From assembly GCA_023101725.1 (NCBI GenBank), contig JALJCO010001220.1:310001-374000 (forward strand): a stretch of 64,000 nt of DNA, written 5' to 3'. This DNA comes from Atherinomorus stipes. Taxonomy: Eukaryota > Chordata > Actinopteri > Atheriniformes > Atherinidae. The notes under the pieces were generated by a model. That model saw only the letters and a list, made by a program, of their open reading frames with translations. It had not been told where the DNA came from and searched no databases. A program made the translations under genes and the position numbers. Of this stretch, positions 1 through 13,300 are shown piece after piece. Numbering within the stretch: position 1 is the first letter of the stretch; the number at the start of each line of letters is the position of its first letter.

Positions 1-859
1 AGACAATTCTCTTTTGTCCATAAACACAACACAGGAGCTGCATTTAACACATTCTGACCCAAAGTATTCAACTATCAGCCCACAGCCAAGAACAAACCAG
101 CTAATCAGAAAGCAGCTGACATACTATTAATGTTGATGAATGATGGTAAAAAAAAAAAAATCATGTTTTAACTTCCAGTAACATGATTTAGTTCAAGAAG
201 ACACAGAAGAACTCCAGGCTATTTTAACCAGTAAACTCAACCAGTTAAACAGAGAACCAAACCAGTTAACCAGCTGTTCTACTGCTGGAAACACTGACTT
301 CATCAACTAATTTCACAAATGTAAGGAGACAAACTTACATGGCAATAAAACAGTCATTTTATTGGTGTGTTACTTTCTGCCATGGTTGAATGTATATCTT
401 TTTTTGTTATGATATGAAGTTTGTGCTTTATTTAATGTATTTGGTTATAAGCAAAATAAATGAAATGACATGAACAACTTTGTAAACAGCTAGTGTGCTT
501 ACCACTAACTGGCTTGTATGGATAAGACTTACTGGCTTTAATGGGTCTGTTTACTCAGAGCAAAACCTCAGGGACGTGAAAGCAGTGCAGCTCACCAGAG
601 CTTCGACCATCATCATCATCTACAGCAGCTAATGAGAGTCCTGCTGTGGCAAACATGTCAATCATTTTTTGGGCATTTGGCAGCTTCTTATAAAAAAGTA
701 AATAATAAGTAATAATTTGTAAGTAATGATAATGTAAGTATGCTGTGTCACGTTACAATAAGGTACACAAAAAAGAGTAAGTGATTGATCAGTAATGATT
801 AACTAATGATTCAATACTCAGAAAGTACTTAGTATGATGTGTCACTTCACAAAATACAG

Positions 860-960
860 AATTTAAGTTCAAGTTTATTTGTATATCAAATTTACAATCA
901 CCCCAGTTGCCCAAAGTGTTGAAAAATGAAAAAACAAAACAATAAGAGTGATAAAAACAG
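860..960. repeat. possible SINE/LINE tail fragment
   Basis: TTCAAGTTTATTTGTAT followed by an A-rich stretch containing CAAAGTGTTG resembles the dispersed TTTATTTGTATAGCACATTT tails seen in many fish genomes. The match is short and from memory. Confidence 0.3.
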
Positions 961-1204
961 GAAAAAAAATCATATAATGCACACATAAAGAGTAACTAAG
1001 TGAAAAATGATTCAGTAAGAATGCAATTCTCAAAAATGTCTTTTTTTTTTCAAATAATGATCATATGCTGTCCTTTTTATGTTTACTGACTATCATATAA
1101 TCATTGGTAACTCTAAGCTTTGCTAAAGAATTCTATATACCCAGGACTGAGTATATGCATACAAATGGTAAATAAAATATTTAAACATAAAAAACCTAGG
1201 TTTC

Positions 1205-1465
1205 ATGGGCATCAGTAAGAACTGATTGACTATCTATTAGTTCCTCATTCATTCCTCTTTTGTTCCTGATAACCAGCTGGTGTTTTCTGATAAGCCTGGG
1301 CACCATTTTCATCAGTCAGTACTATTTAACTATCAATTACAGCAGTTCCTGGTTGGTTCCTCTTTAATTTGACAGACAACTAACCATTAACTCCCTAATA
1401 GCCCTGGGCTATGTGTTCATCAGTAAGTACTATCCATTAGTTCCTGATTCCTTTCTAAGTCATGT
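1205..1465. repeat. degenerate minisatellite, about 105-110 bp unit
   Basis: About two and a half diverged units recur in order. Each has CATCAGT(A/C)AGTACTAT, then (T)TAGTTCCT(G)ATT, TTCCTCTTT, a GATAACTAACCA-like segment, and TAAGCCTGGGC or TAGCCCTGGGC. The region just upstream (about 700-840) has related AGTAATGATTAACT wording and may be older units. Confidence 0.5.
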
Positions 1466-2789
1466 AACAAAGCATAATTTTGTGTGCCTTATTATAAGGG
1501 GTTACTCCCAAAATATTTTAAAGTGAAGGATGGGCCAATATGCATTTGTTCAGAAACATTTTTGGCTCAAATCTGCTTCACATTTGAGGAACATTATTTT
1601 CCTAATGACACACTAAGCCAGTAAACATTTCCCACATGTCATTCACTTTCCCTTGATCAGTTTGTTGTTGGTATTTCTGAAATGTATTGCATGATTAAAT
1701 AGATATTTGCCCAAAAGAATATTTGTGATATAAATGTTATTTTGGGCAAATATCTATTGATTCATCCAGACTTTAAATATCACTCCCCACCAGCTCAGGT
1801 GTCTTCTTAAAGCATGGTTGCCTCCTGTCCTACCTGTTAACCCTTTTGAAAATATCTTGAATTTGCTGAACAGGCATGTAACTAAAGTAAAATTTTACAA
1901 ATACAATGCCAATGCTTGCGGGTCAAAAGCCAGTTTAGCTTACTTAACAATCTCTGGTACTTGAAGTGCCTTTAAATAATTTATGGTGTAAACTGGTGCT
2001 ATCTGAACTGAATTATGGTACGTTCATTTCTTTAAAAGCTGGACTGAATTATTGAAAAAGTACTTTTTCAAATACCATGAGCATATTTATTATTAGCATT
2101 CTGACTGCACTGGCCATTTATTGCACAGTGTACAATGGCATATTTGGTGAGATTTTCATTGGTGCATCCCACATATTCAACTCTGTTGCTCATCCCACAA
2201 CTGCATTTTCCTCAGAAATGTGGCACCATTTAAAAAGGGAAGTAATTAGGCATTTCAACATTTTAAGACTTATAACCGAAAGTTATTGTGGCTACAAAGA
2301 CATAATCAACCAAACACAAATTTCCAGACTTTTTGTTCTCTTAATATTTCTTTACTTACTATAACTAGAAAAGAGTCAATTTAATTTGTCCTCACATGTC
2401 CAGAGATTTCAAAGGGAAGGAAGCATGCAATGCATGTGATCAAGTGTTAAGGTTTTCAATTTTATATTGTTTCAATTTTATATTTTATATCATATTGTTT
2501 CACAGTTTACAATTCATTAATCTAAAGCCAAATCAGAGCTGTGTAAAATTACAGATGCATGTCAAACATCTCCTGCATTTAAGCTGTAGAAGGTAACATG
2601 GATTATGTGCCAGAGTACTTTCCCATTAATCATTTTTGTATGGAGAAGAAGTAAAAAAAAACTAAATATACTGGCAACATATCAAATCAGTTATTGTATA
2701 ATACATAAGTTAAAATTCTGCAACTTTAAGACCCCTATACAGAAGAAAAACATGCACAAAACACACATTCAGCTTTTAATTATTCCTGG

Positions 2790-3480
2790 TGTCTATTCAT
2801 CCCCATGCTTTTCTTTTCCCATGTCACGCGACATTTCCAGGGCTCTGTGTGTTGGCTGTAATTGTCCAAACAAAGGCGCCTCGGTCCAGAGTCACATGTT
2901 TCATCAGCAGCGGTGATTTCAGCTCCCTGGCCCTCTGCCCCTCTGGCTAATGTAGTCCACCAAGAGAAAAGGGAGGGAGAGTGGGGTGACTTTTCTGCAA
3001 AGTACCTCACACAGAGGAGAACACACAAGGACAGCCCCTCACCATCCCACCTACTCACCCACACAGACAAACACACTCTGAGCTTGTGGCTCAGGATGGA
3101 ACCTCATTAGAGTTGGGTGTATTGGTGGAAGTTTTGGACTTCCAGACCGACACACACAAATACTCACCAATCCACTTCTGCTCACCCCACTGGCCCTGGA
3201 AGGAAGTAAGACTTGGACTGAGGCGGTCTGTTTCTGTCCTTGTCCTGCTGCTCTGGGAAACTCACCTCCCAGGCGGCCAGCGTTGCCATGGCAGTAATCC
3301 TGACGGACAAAAGGTAGGAGTGCCACGGAGCATGATACTACCGGAGGGCTGTTCATTGGTTGGCATAATCCCACGCGATGCCGTGATTGGTCACTGCCAT
3401 GTTTATATACAAATTGGAGCAGATTGGTCAGAGGTCACATCCATCGATCTTAGTGGTGACAAGAAGGAAATCTGACCCCA
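2790..3480. promoter_or_regulatory. GC-richer block with TATA box and CCAAT boxes, function unknown
   Basis: This block is clearly GC-richer than its flanks. On the minus strand it reads CCAAT (in GACCAATC), a second CCAAT, then TATATAAA at about 3,403-3,410, followed by two more CCAAT motifs. An AACAAAGG Sox-like site lies near 2,870. There is no convincing coding exon on either strand. It could be the promoter of an unseen transcript or a conserved enhancer. Confidence 0.3.
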
Positions 3481-3929
3481 AAACCTCAGAACCCTAAATG
3501 GGTTTAATCCTTATTTGATACACACACGCACACAAATAGTGGTTCCTTCTTAAGTTCACTGGCCTGGGAGTGCAGCATTATGTGAATACTGAGAGAGAAA
3601 GAGTGAGGTGACTAAATAATAGTGTCTGTGCTATACAAAAGCGCAGACAAAACAATACCAAGAATGCGTTTGGGGCACTGAGTTCAGTGGTTGTCACACC
3701 TACACAGAGGTTTTAGATTAACACTGCATAAAGATTTTTCTCTAAAGAAAGGTGTATTGTGTATGCTACTAATACCTTTCTGGTTAAATCAGTGCCATTT
3801 CATTTGACCTGTGGGCCACTGAACTGCTCAAACCCAACAATTTAATCAATTTAAAGTTTATCCTTTAATTTTCCATATAAACACATTAAATGGTTAATTT
3901 TTTTTTTAATTTATGTTGATATACCCTTT
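3480..3929. other. intergenic, nothing recognised
   Basis: AT-rich sequence with only a short CACACACGCACACA run near 3,520. No coding or repeat signature was recognised. Confidence 0.4.
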
Positions 3930-4440
3930 GCTTATTTGATGCAGGAATCTTATCCAAAAAGTTCAGACCAGGCCATCACATAATACCTCCTGTTGCCGTG
4001 AAATGAAACATCTTCCAGTTCTTAGTTGATGTGAGACTTTTAGCAGCTAAACATTTTGGAGGCCTTCATTGTTGTATTTTCTATTTCATTGAGTGCTGAA
4101 CTGTAGCAGGTGACAGGTCTGGACTGCAAGCAGGCCAGTTAAGCACTTTGATTTTACTACAATGCCTTTAGTGATACCAACAAAAGTGTCATGCATTGGT
4201 CCAAAACCTGCATTAAAGGTTCACCAGTAATGAAACCTTCACAGAAATTAAAGTTATATCACAAATTTCTAATTCAACAGACCACATGACAGGTTTTTTT
4301 CTTCATTTCAGTCCTTCTTAAATAAATTCAGGCTTACAGAGGACGATGCCATTTCTAGGATTTGTTTCTGAATATTTTCCTTCTCTTTGCATGGTGGAGC
4401 TACATTTGTGGACGCAGTCGTGAACTGGGCTCAGGTGCTA
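3930..4440 (+). mobile_element. non-coding DNA-transposon remnant
   Basis: It contains GACAGGTCTGGACTGCAAGC and GGCCAGTTAAGCAC, then GGTTCACCAGTAATGAAACC, CATTTCAGTCC and TTGCATGGTGGAGC, in the order of a dispersed non-autonomous DNA element I recall from many fish genomes. The family name is not certain and no transposase frame is visible. Confidence 0.55.
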
Positions 4441-6140
4441 GTTTTCAAAAGGATCTTGGAATTGATTCAAAACTATTTCTTTAAATCTCTTAATGGCATG
4501 TTTCAGCGATAATGGAATTCTCTGCAATTTAATGAGAAACACTACTCTTGCACTCTTTAAACCTAATAAGTTTGAATAAGTTGAGATTAGCTTTCTATTT
4601 CTACATATAATCATTTTTGCACCATTTTCAAGTGAATTTATGACTAATTGTTTGCAAAGCATTGCATATGGTTATTATTTGCATTTCATTCAGCGTTTTA
4701 TTGTTTTTGGAAATACAGTAATATCAATTCAGAAAGTAAGTCTCTAATATAGAGGATTAATGAATATTTATCTGGTTTTAAAGGAGTTTTCTCCAAAAAG
4801 ACATTTTTTATTTTCCCTGTAATTTATGTCATATTTTATTGTCTTTTTTCAAGAAACCTCCAAGGGAAAAAAAAGAAAGACAGTTGTTGCAGCCAAACAT
4901 TTCTCTCTAGCAGTTCTTATAATTTGAAAGGAGTTAGAAAGGAATGTGCAGCGCACTATTGTGTACAAATACACAACATATGTATGTCTTAACATTTCAG
5001 GGAATTATTTGTACATGAAATGCCACAAAACCACTCCCAGTTAGCACGTCATTGGATCAAACTTTCACACGCCCATAAGCAGAAGTCAGGGACTATGTGG
5101 GCTGAAGCTTAGCCAGTGAATTAGTGGTGTTTAACACTGGGGCAGAGTTTGAAGTGTGGTTTTGGAAAGACGTACAGTAAAGCTGCTGAACACAGCTGCT
5201 TCCCAGGATCTCACAGTTTTAACATCTATATTACTTTTGCTCCACAGAGGAAGTTTCTCCTGCAGGGACCATGCATTATATGCACAAAGCAGAGACAGTA
5301 TATCAGGTGTCTGACATTAAACTCTCATCCTTGAAGCCCCATGAGAATATCTGCAAGTTATTAGCAATCCCGCATCCTGACCCTGGCCAGCTTTCTCATG
5401 CGACTTCCTTGAGCTATGGCTGTTCAGATCCAGTTCCAGATTTCTTTGCTTAGGAGTCATGCAGTGTTTGTCTGATTATTAGATTTGCATCAAAAATAGG
5501 TCATATTATGGGATGTATTATCACTTTCAGCACACTAGAGAGATCACGTAGCACTATGAACAGAGTCTTTATTGCTTCATCACATACACTTGATACAATA
5601 ATACTTGAGTGAGTAAACAAGTGAGACTCTTTTGTAATGTGTGATCTCTGGAAGACATCAGGGGTAAAGTACAGTCATTGACCTGCGTGCATTCTATTAC
5701 CATTAAGATTTGCATTGTGGTAAAAGATTGAAATAAGTGTTTCTCCTTTTAGTCTTTAATTTTATGTGACCACAAACTAAACATGCAGTTTGATAAAGGA
5801 TGGAAGTTGAATTAAAATCACTCTTATGCTTGTATATCACTTTTCTGTATACAGGTACTGAAGTCTATATGGAAGGACTCTTAGGTAAATGCGAGAGCAT
5901 TAATGCTGCAAAGTGAGTCACATTCTTGGTAGTAAGCATGTCTAAAAGGAATGACAGCCCTCTTCAGCAGTTACTGTTCCTGAACTGGTTTTTGTGTTTC
6001 AAGAGCTTCTGTGAGCTTCCATTAGAGTGACACTGAGCCTTGTCCAAACTTCTCTTTTCACTGCAGTTACAAACCTCAATGTGATAGTGTAGCACTTCAT
6101 TACCCAAATTTAACAACTGTGCTAATCACTGCAGCACCCT
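4441..6140. other. intergenic, nothing recognised
   Basis: AT-rich sequence with only short chance reading frames. No splice-flanked exon, repeat array or RNA gene was recognised. Confidence 0.4.
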
Positions 6141-6148
6141 AAAAGCCT

Positions 6149-6154
6149 TTTATT
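6149..6154 (-). terminator. candidate tmem63a polyadenylation signal
   Basis: AATAAA on the minus strand (TTTATT on plus), about 1.2 kb past the tmem63a stop codon. It is the nearest canonical hexamer I found downstream of the stop. There is no transcript evidence, so the 3' UTR length is a guess. Confidence 0.25.
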
Positions 6155-7365
6155 TGACAACAGTGGTGTTTCCCAGCTGGGGCAGGTACCGTGGTGAGAA
6201 AGGGGAAAAGGGCAGCAGAACGAGAGCAGGAAAAAGGAAAGGGAACAGAAAAGGAGACAATAGCGAAGGATCAGGTGAGGAGGTGGAGCTGGTGGAATTG
6301 TCACCCAGTAAACTGGTTCATGCCAATGTCAGAATAAGTTAAAAATCCTCAATGCAACATTGTGCATTTGACCTTTTTGTTACTGCTTTGTGAATATTTC
6401 AGAAGTTGCATGACCTCACTGCAGTGCGACAGTGCCCCCCAATGTCAAGACAAGCTCATAGACGATAAGTTGTTTCTCACATTTGCTTTTAAAAACTGCA
6501 TGTTGAATTAATAACACATACTTTTCACAATCTACAAAGATTATGTTCCTTCTAACATAAGTAACTCATTTAACTTTAAGCAATCAAAACTTTATAATGA
6601 GCAAATTTTCTTTCTTGATTAGTTCCCATAAAATGGACATTTAAAAAACCTGCAAAAATACAATTACATTCAATGCAAAAGCAATGCTGGCTGGTTAAAA
6701 ACACACATTCATTAGTGCAACATCATTGTTTGACATTATAAAACAGTAAAGATAATGGCTCCAACAAAACAAAAATAAACTTGTTGATGCTAAACTCTTG
6801 CCATACTTGTCAATGAAAGTAATACTTGCTTTCCTGTCTAGGTACAAAAACAAGAACAATAAGCTTTTTCTTTTAGTAAACACAAAAAAGATATAAAAAG
6901 TAAATAACAACTTACTCCTTTGGCAAATGTTGTGGTATTTATGTAAAAACAAAAGCACTGTGGGAAATCTACTGGATGAAACACTGAACAATCACTAAGC
7001 TGTGATTGTCCAGCTCTTTGGTATCTGTGGTATAGGTTTGATTATCCAACAAAATGACATGACTGGAATGGCTGGTTTTGGTAAATGATCTCATAATGAA
7101 TTGTTCCTTATCCCAGAGGTCACAAACAATTGTGCTTTTTATACTCCACTGATGCGAAGTAGTTATTCAAATATAAAACAAAACTCAAAATAAGAAATAT
7201 TTTTTTAATTAACACTGTTTTCACCTTAACCTTTAACTTTTATCTCATCTGGACTTTTATCCAGTGGGACTCACTGGGACACTCCGTGTTCAGACTTGTG
7301 AAGGAAGCAGATTTACAATCAGGGGTCAAAGCCACCTTGACTTCCAAGCGTCGAAATACATTATG

Positions 7366-10300
7366 TCAAGCTTCTGATGTGCTGCTCTCCACTGGGCTAA
7401 AGCTGCGCACTGGGCTATCCTCAGTAGAGCCATAAAAGCGTTGATGTTTAGGTCCCTGTGGGGTACTGGCAGGAGATTTGGGATTAAGCACTCTGGGAAG
7501 GTAAACCTGTAAAAACACAGCAAGGAGAAGAGATATGAGCACTGAAACTACAGACACTGTTATGTGAGTTCATGTCTTTTTTGCGCATACAAATAAATGC
7601 TAAAGATGAAAGAAACACCTGGATCCTACAAATCTGCATCAGATATTAACCTAGCTCCCAAGACTAAACAGCTTAATTGCTACCAACAAGGACTTTGTTA
7701 TACTTTTCTATTTTAATGCTCTATTTTGTAATCTCACTATGTTGTACCCTTTAATATAGCTGCCATGTATGTGCAGGTGGGGCAGGAATAAGCAGCCATG
7801 ATGGTAGTCATTTATTTTGTTAATGACTAACATCAGAAGTATGACCAACAGGGCCAATAAACACATAGAGGTTAACTTTGGGTCAGGCCTCATGCATGTT
7901 TCAAACATGTTTGATCTTTATTGATGCTGTGGAATTTGTAAAGAACAGCCACAAGTACAGTACCCTAGTGTTTTCTTCCACTCCCTCTACTGTATCCTCG
8001 TCTTCCTCTTTGACCTGAAAAATAATACAAACAATATGATAATTCGGTGTGAAAACAACATGGAAACAACAGTACAGTATATTAATGTACAAACACTCAC
8101 CGCATAGTTATGTGGACTGAGGTACTTTAAGTGGCCAAAGCAGGTGAAACTGATGCAGATGAATACTGTGATACAAAGGACCACCAAGGTGAATAGAGAA
8201 GTGGAAGTCCAGAACCCTGAAACGTCACACACATACACACATCGATTTTTAACAGTGGCTTTGTGGTGTTATTTAGACCATGCATCTGTATTTAACTCTG
8301 ACGTTACATGAACCCTTTAGAATTTTCCATTTTCTGCGAAGGCGTGGACATTCTTACATCTTTGCAAGTCATACATAAACAGCACAAGTGAATGCCAAGG
8401 GCACAAAATGTCAGGGTGGGTGAAATACTTACACAATCACATGGTACACACTCGTAATCAATGTATAATCCAGGTTGCACAAAACACTAAAAGGCTCTGA
8501 AGCTGAGTTGGTTGCTTACCGCTGCTTGAGAGAGGCTCAGTTTGATTCATTTCTTTTTTCAACCCCCCTACAGCTTTACATCTTTACTTACAGCGGCAGA
8601 AACCCCTTTACGTGTCCCCAAAGCAAAATAGCTCATCAATCATTTATAACTAAAAATGATTCCCGACAAAGACACATTGGTCCAGAAAGTAATGATAAAT
8701 CACTGTCTGCGCTTTTCTTCACCGCAGACAGAGGAGATTTCACACATATACTTTTTAAAAAGTTAAATCACACAAATAAATCACACATCAGTCCACAGCA
8801 AGTTAAGTCCTGAGTTCCTTAACAGCTGTAGGGGCATTTGTCATTTAATGTTCCTTCAAGGACCAGGTCCTGCTCTTACGAAAATGAAGGACTGCGTTTT
8901 CCCTTCTAGCTTGCAAAAACAAACAATTCAGAACTGTGACTTGACTTGTCTCCCCTCATTGGAGCAGGAGAACGGATGAATGACAATGACTGGGATTGTT
9001 TGCACATGAAGAGGAAAACTGAGGGCCAGCTACAGGCAAGCAGCAGTGGGACTCATTTGCATATGTATAGATCTCCCTATACTAATTGAGGAAAAGATGT
9101 AGACTTAGGGCTCTTATACGCCAAACTGACGTCAAAAACCAGTGGAAGCCAAAGGACCCCCCTGCTGGGTCTCTCTGCGTCGCCAGCTTCACCAGGGGCA
9201 GCATTAAGGGAAACTAGGGGACAGCTTAGACAAAAAATGTTAAATAAAGAAGTGTTTGCTGATTATGTCATCGTCATTCACTCACTCACAACAGTTCAAA
9301 GTTATGGTGAGTGAAAACTTTTGCTGGAGTGACATTGGTTATGGAAGAATTGTTGGCTCGGTGTATACAGTCACGCCCTTAGCATTAAATTCATCTTAAG
9401 GCATACATTAATGGTAAAAGCAAACAAACAAACAAAAAAACAACCTTGTAAATATGTTATATGAATTAAAACAAGATTCTTCCATTTAAGATTTTAAAAG
9501 GGCTTTTAGACACAAGAGCCCATAAGCACACATGATTATTATCCCACTGATTGAAAACACCTGACACCAATTTAATTTTCACACATACAGCTACAGTATA
9601 CTTTGAGGGTTTATATACTTCAGCCATATGCAAATTATACCAAATTAAATCACATTTCTTAATGAATGGCCAAGTATTATAGTTCCTTTAAAATTTAGTT
9701 CTCTCTGGAGAGAGCAAATAAATAAAGAGAATATATATTTTTAAAAAAAGAGTAAGACTTCATTTGTAGCACTTTTTACTGTACAGTGAGAATGGATAGA
9801 TAATAAGTAAACAGATTTTTAACTCTGGCCAATATTTAACTTTAAAGAATCATTATATAGAATCCAGTGCAGAGAAAAATGCTGTCAGAGCTTTTTCTTT
9901 TTCTTAGAAGTTCAGCTTGACATACTAACATCTCAATGTTATTGTATGTAGACTCGGTGACAGAATTTCTGTGGTTGGGACATTTTCTAAATTGCATTTT
10001 TCTAAAACCTTAACATGACCAACTTTTATTTAGTTTCAGTAATTATCGTAGATAACTGTGAAGATTGTACAAGTTTTAAACTTTGTAAACAAGTCCAGAG
10101 TTTATGTGTTATAAGACATAATGTACTATCAGCAAAATCTGGCATTGTTGTTACAGCTGCTTTATATCATGAAGAGTGCCCCTACAGTCCCAGAAAGGTG
10201 AGGTCAGGTGTCTATGTATTCCATTTACTATGGGAGGAACTGATCCTGGCTACTTGCAGGTCAGAGAGCTAATTTGTATGCACTGTGAGAAACAATGTAA

Positions 10301-13300
10301 TTACAAGCTAACAAAAGCTCCAAGAAGAAGAAAACTGGTGGCTAGAGAGGGCTAGCAGCCGCTCCCCAAGTTAAGTGAGCAGGCACTTGCTGCTGGGACT
10401 GGGTTTGGCAGAGCAAGTGGTCAGTAGCCACTGTCTGCTGGGACTGGGCCAAGTGGAATGAAACAGAGATAGCAGCAAGCCGTTGGGAGTTAGCCTTGAG
10501 CTGAGCAAGCACACACTAGCCTCTACTGCCTGCTATCTCAGTTGGAGGAGGAGCTGCTAGAACCCCTCTAACTTCTGCACATAACTTGTTTTTTCATTTC
10601 ATTATGGGTATAGAAGTAGGCGAGGTCTCATAAGTACATTCACAGATCCCCATTTAATTTTACCTGAGTCATTTTTCATGGTAAAAACCTCAAAATGTAC
10701 CAAATTAAACTTCACTTTCTCCAGTTTCAACACACATTTATTCCTAACCTGCTCTGAGGACGGAGAAGAAGTAAAGCCATATCAAGCAGATGATCGGTGC
10801 AGCCAGAGCTTGATTGACAGCTCCCAGGTGGACTTGGTGGTCAAGGCGAGTAGGCAGGTAAGCAAAGTAGAGGTTATGTCTGTCTACCAGGTGCTTGAGC
10901 AACATGTAAAGGAGACCTGATAGAATAAAAAAAAAAGCAATTATGAGTACCACTGTGGAAGTGACTGATGACATGTTATACCACAGACATAAGTATCAGA
11001 AATGGGGTGAGGAAACAACAAAAGAGGATAAAATATTGACCATGCCAAAAAAAAGAAACTCACCAAAAGGCACAATTATTGGGCAAATGATGCTGTATGC
11101 CATGATGACAGTAAAAACACAGAGGGTCCAGCCATACATAGCTCCATATTCAAACTCATAGGCCTGGTTCTGTGAACAAAAATCAGTTTAGCTGGGTTGT
11201 CATGACAAGGTGAGGTTGATAAATCAAACAATTTCAAAATCTGTTTAACGGAAGTGACTTAAGTAGAGAGCAAATTTGTTTTGGGAATTTAATATATATT
11301 TTTAAAAGACTATCTAAAACAATTGTTAACACATCTTCCTTAACTTAACCTTTAACCATAAGCATTAAACCCATCCATCCTTCCACAGAGACTTCTGTAA
11401 GAGCAATTTCTGATTAAAGAAACCTAAATTCTAATAACTGAATTATTTACCATTAAGCAGGAGTAAGTAAAGATGATGTCTTTACAAACCTGTTTGACAT
11501 ATTTTCTTTCAGCAGCAGAGCGAGCAAGCATCATGCGTATGGTGTAAAGCAGTAACCCTGGCAACCGCAGCAACTCCATCCCGGAGCCCACCAGGCCAGC
11601 TGCGATCACATAGTTCACAAAAAATGCCCCTTGATCAGGCAAAAACACACACCTAATACAAGAAAAGAAAAAGCATGAAGTCACTGCCGCAGGTAAAGAA
11701 AACACTTTTTAGGTTAATAAAACTGCTGTAAATGAAATAACAACACCAAGAAGACATTTTATCTTCTAGAAGAACGAGGGTTAAACAAACAGAGCATAAA
11801 CTAAAAAAAAGCTATTATGTAAACCCAGCAAAGTTAGACATTAACAAACTGTCAAGGCCTGCAAATGATTTAACAATAAACATTTTATCAAGAATCCACA
11901 TTTATTTAAAAAAAAAATTTTTTCTTACAAATTAAGGCACATGTATTAAATGCATGCATACAGGGGAAAAAAAAGCTACACAAAACAGAGATTACTTACT
12001 CAAATCTTAGTTTCCCACCACTGAGGAACTCCTTATCAAACAGCCAACGGAAAAACAATGCAAGGCTGATGTCAAAAAACAAAGAAAAAACAAAAGTTGA
12101 AAAGTTACTACAGGTTTCTATATATATATATAGCAGAGTCATCTCCTACTCTCCTAGGAGAACAACTTGTCATTTGAATGACACATTTGGTATTCCATTG
12201 TGAGCATTGAGTGTACTAACAGAGACAAAAAAAAAAACCACACACACACACACACACACTTGACTGAGGTGAATGGAACTGATTTATGTCTCCTTGCTTT
12301 TAAATTTGCGATTTAACACTTCATGTGACAAACAGTTGATATACTTATTAAAGTGTTGATCTAAACTTAAGTTTAGTTCTCATTTAAGCAGAGCTCAAGG
12401 TTAGGTGGTACGAAGCCCTTTAATGCACTGTTTGAAACACATTGATTGTGTGCACTTGCTGTGAAATGGTATGTTGTTGTCACTAGAAGGGTAAGGTACA
12501 CAGTGCTAAAATTGTTTACCTTTGTGTGAGGGAACAATATACAGTTGAGGAGCTGGGAGGTAAGATTTTGAATGGATGAGGAAAAGAGAGGAAGAGTGAT
12601 AAGGGTGGTAAGGGTGAGGAATAAGGGGAAATAGGTCCGCGAGAGCCTTCATTTAGGTGAAATCGTGATGTGTCTGCATGTTACAGTATTACCTCCACCA
12701 AGGAGGTGATGTTTTTGATGCGTTGGTCTTGCTTATTGTCTGTAGCAACTTTACGAAAAAAATAGGAGGGATAACTTAAAATTTTAACAATCAAAGCCCC
12801 AACCAAAAAAACAAACAATAAAAATTTGGAGGTGATTAGATCATCTTTGGATCCATGATTTTTTAAAAGGTTTTTTATTTTGGTGGGGGAGGCATTAAAT
12901 AAAAAATTTTGGAAGAAAAAGAAAAAAAAAAAAAAAAAAACATAGACAAGAGAATTTCTTTTTTCTTTCGTTTTTGGAAATGGAAAAAAAAAAAGTGGGT
13001 AATCAGTCTGGGAAGCTGTTGCTTACCTGGTGAGTCCAAGCGAGGGGAGAATGAGCACCATGAAGAGAAGGAAAAAGTACAACTTGCGCATCATGCTCAG
13101 CTGCTCACTGGACCTGAGGCATGAATGGAAGTGGAATAAAATAAAAAAAAAATCAACTCCAGTGACAGAAACCATTCAGTGGGCTTATGATCACTTTGTC
13201 TGTGTCATACCTGCTCCAATGCGCTTCTCCCAGTGTAGAATAGTACACTATTGTAGGCAGCAAGGCAGAGAAGGACCACAGCAGGAGAGTTGGGAAGAAC

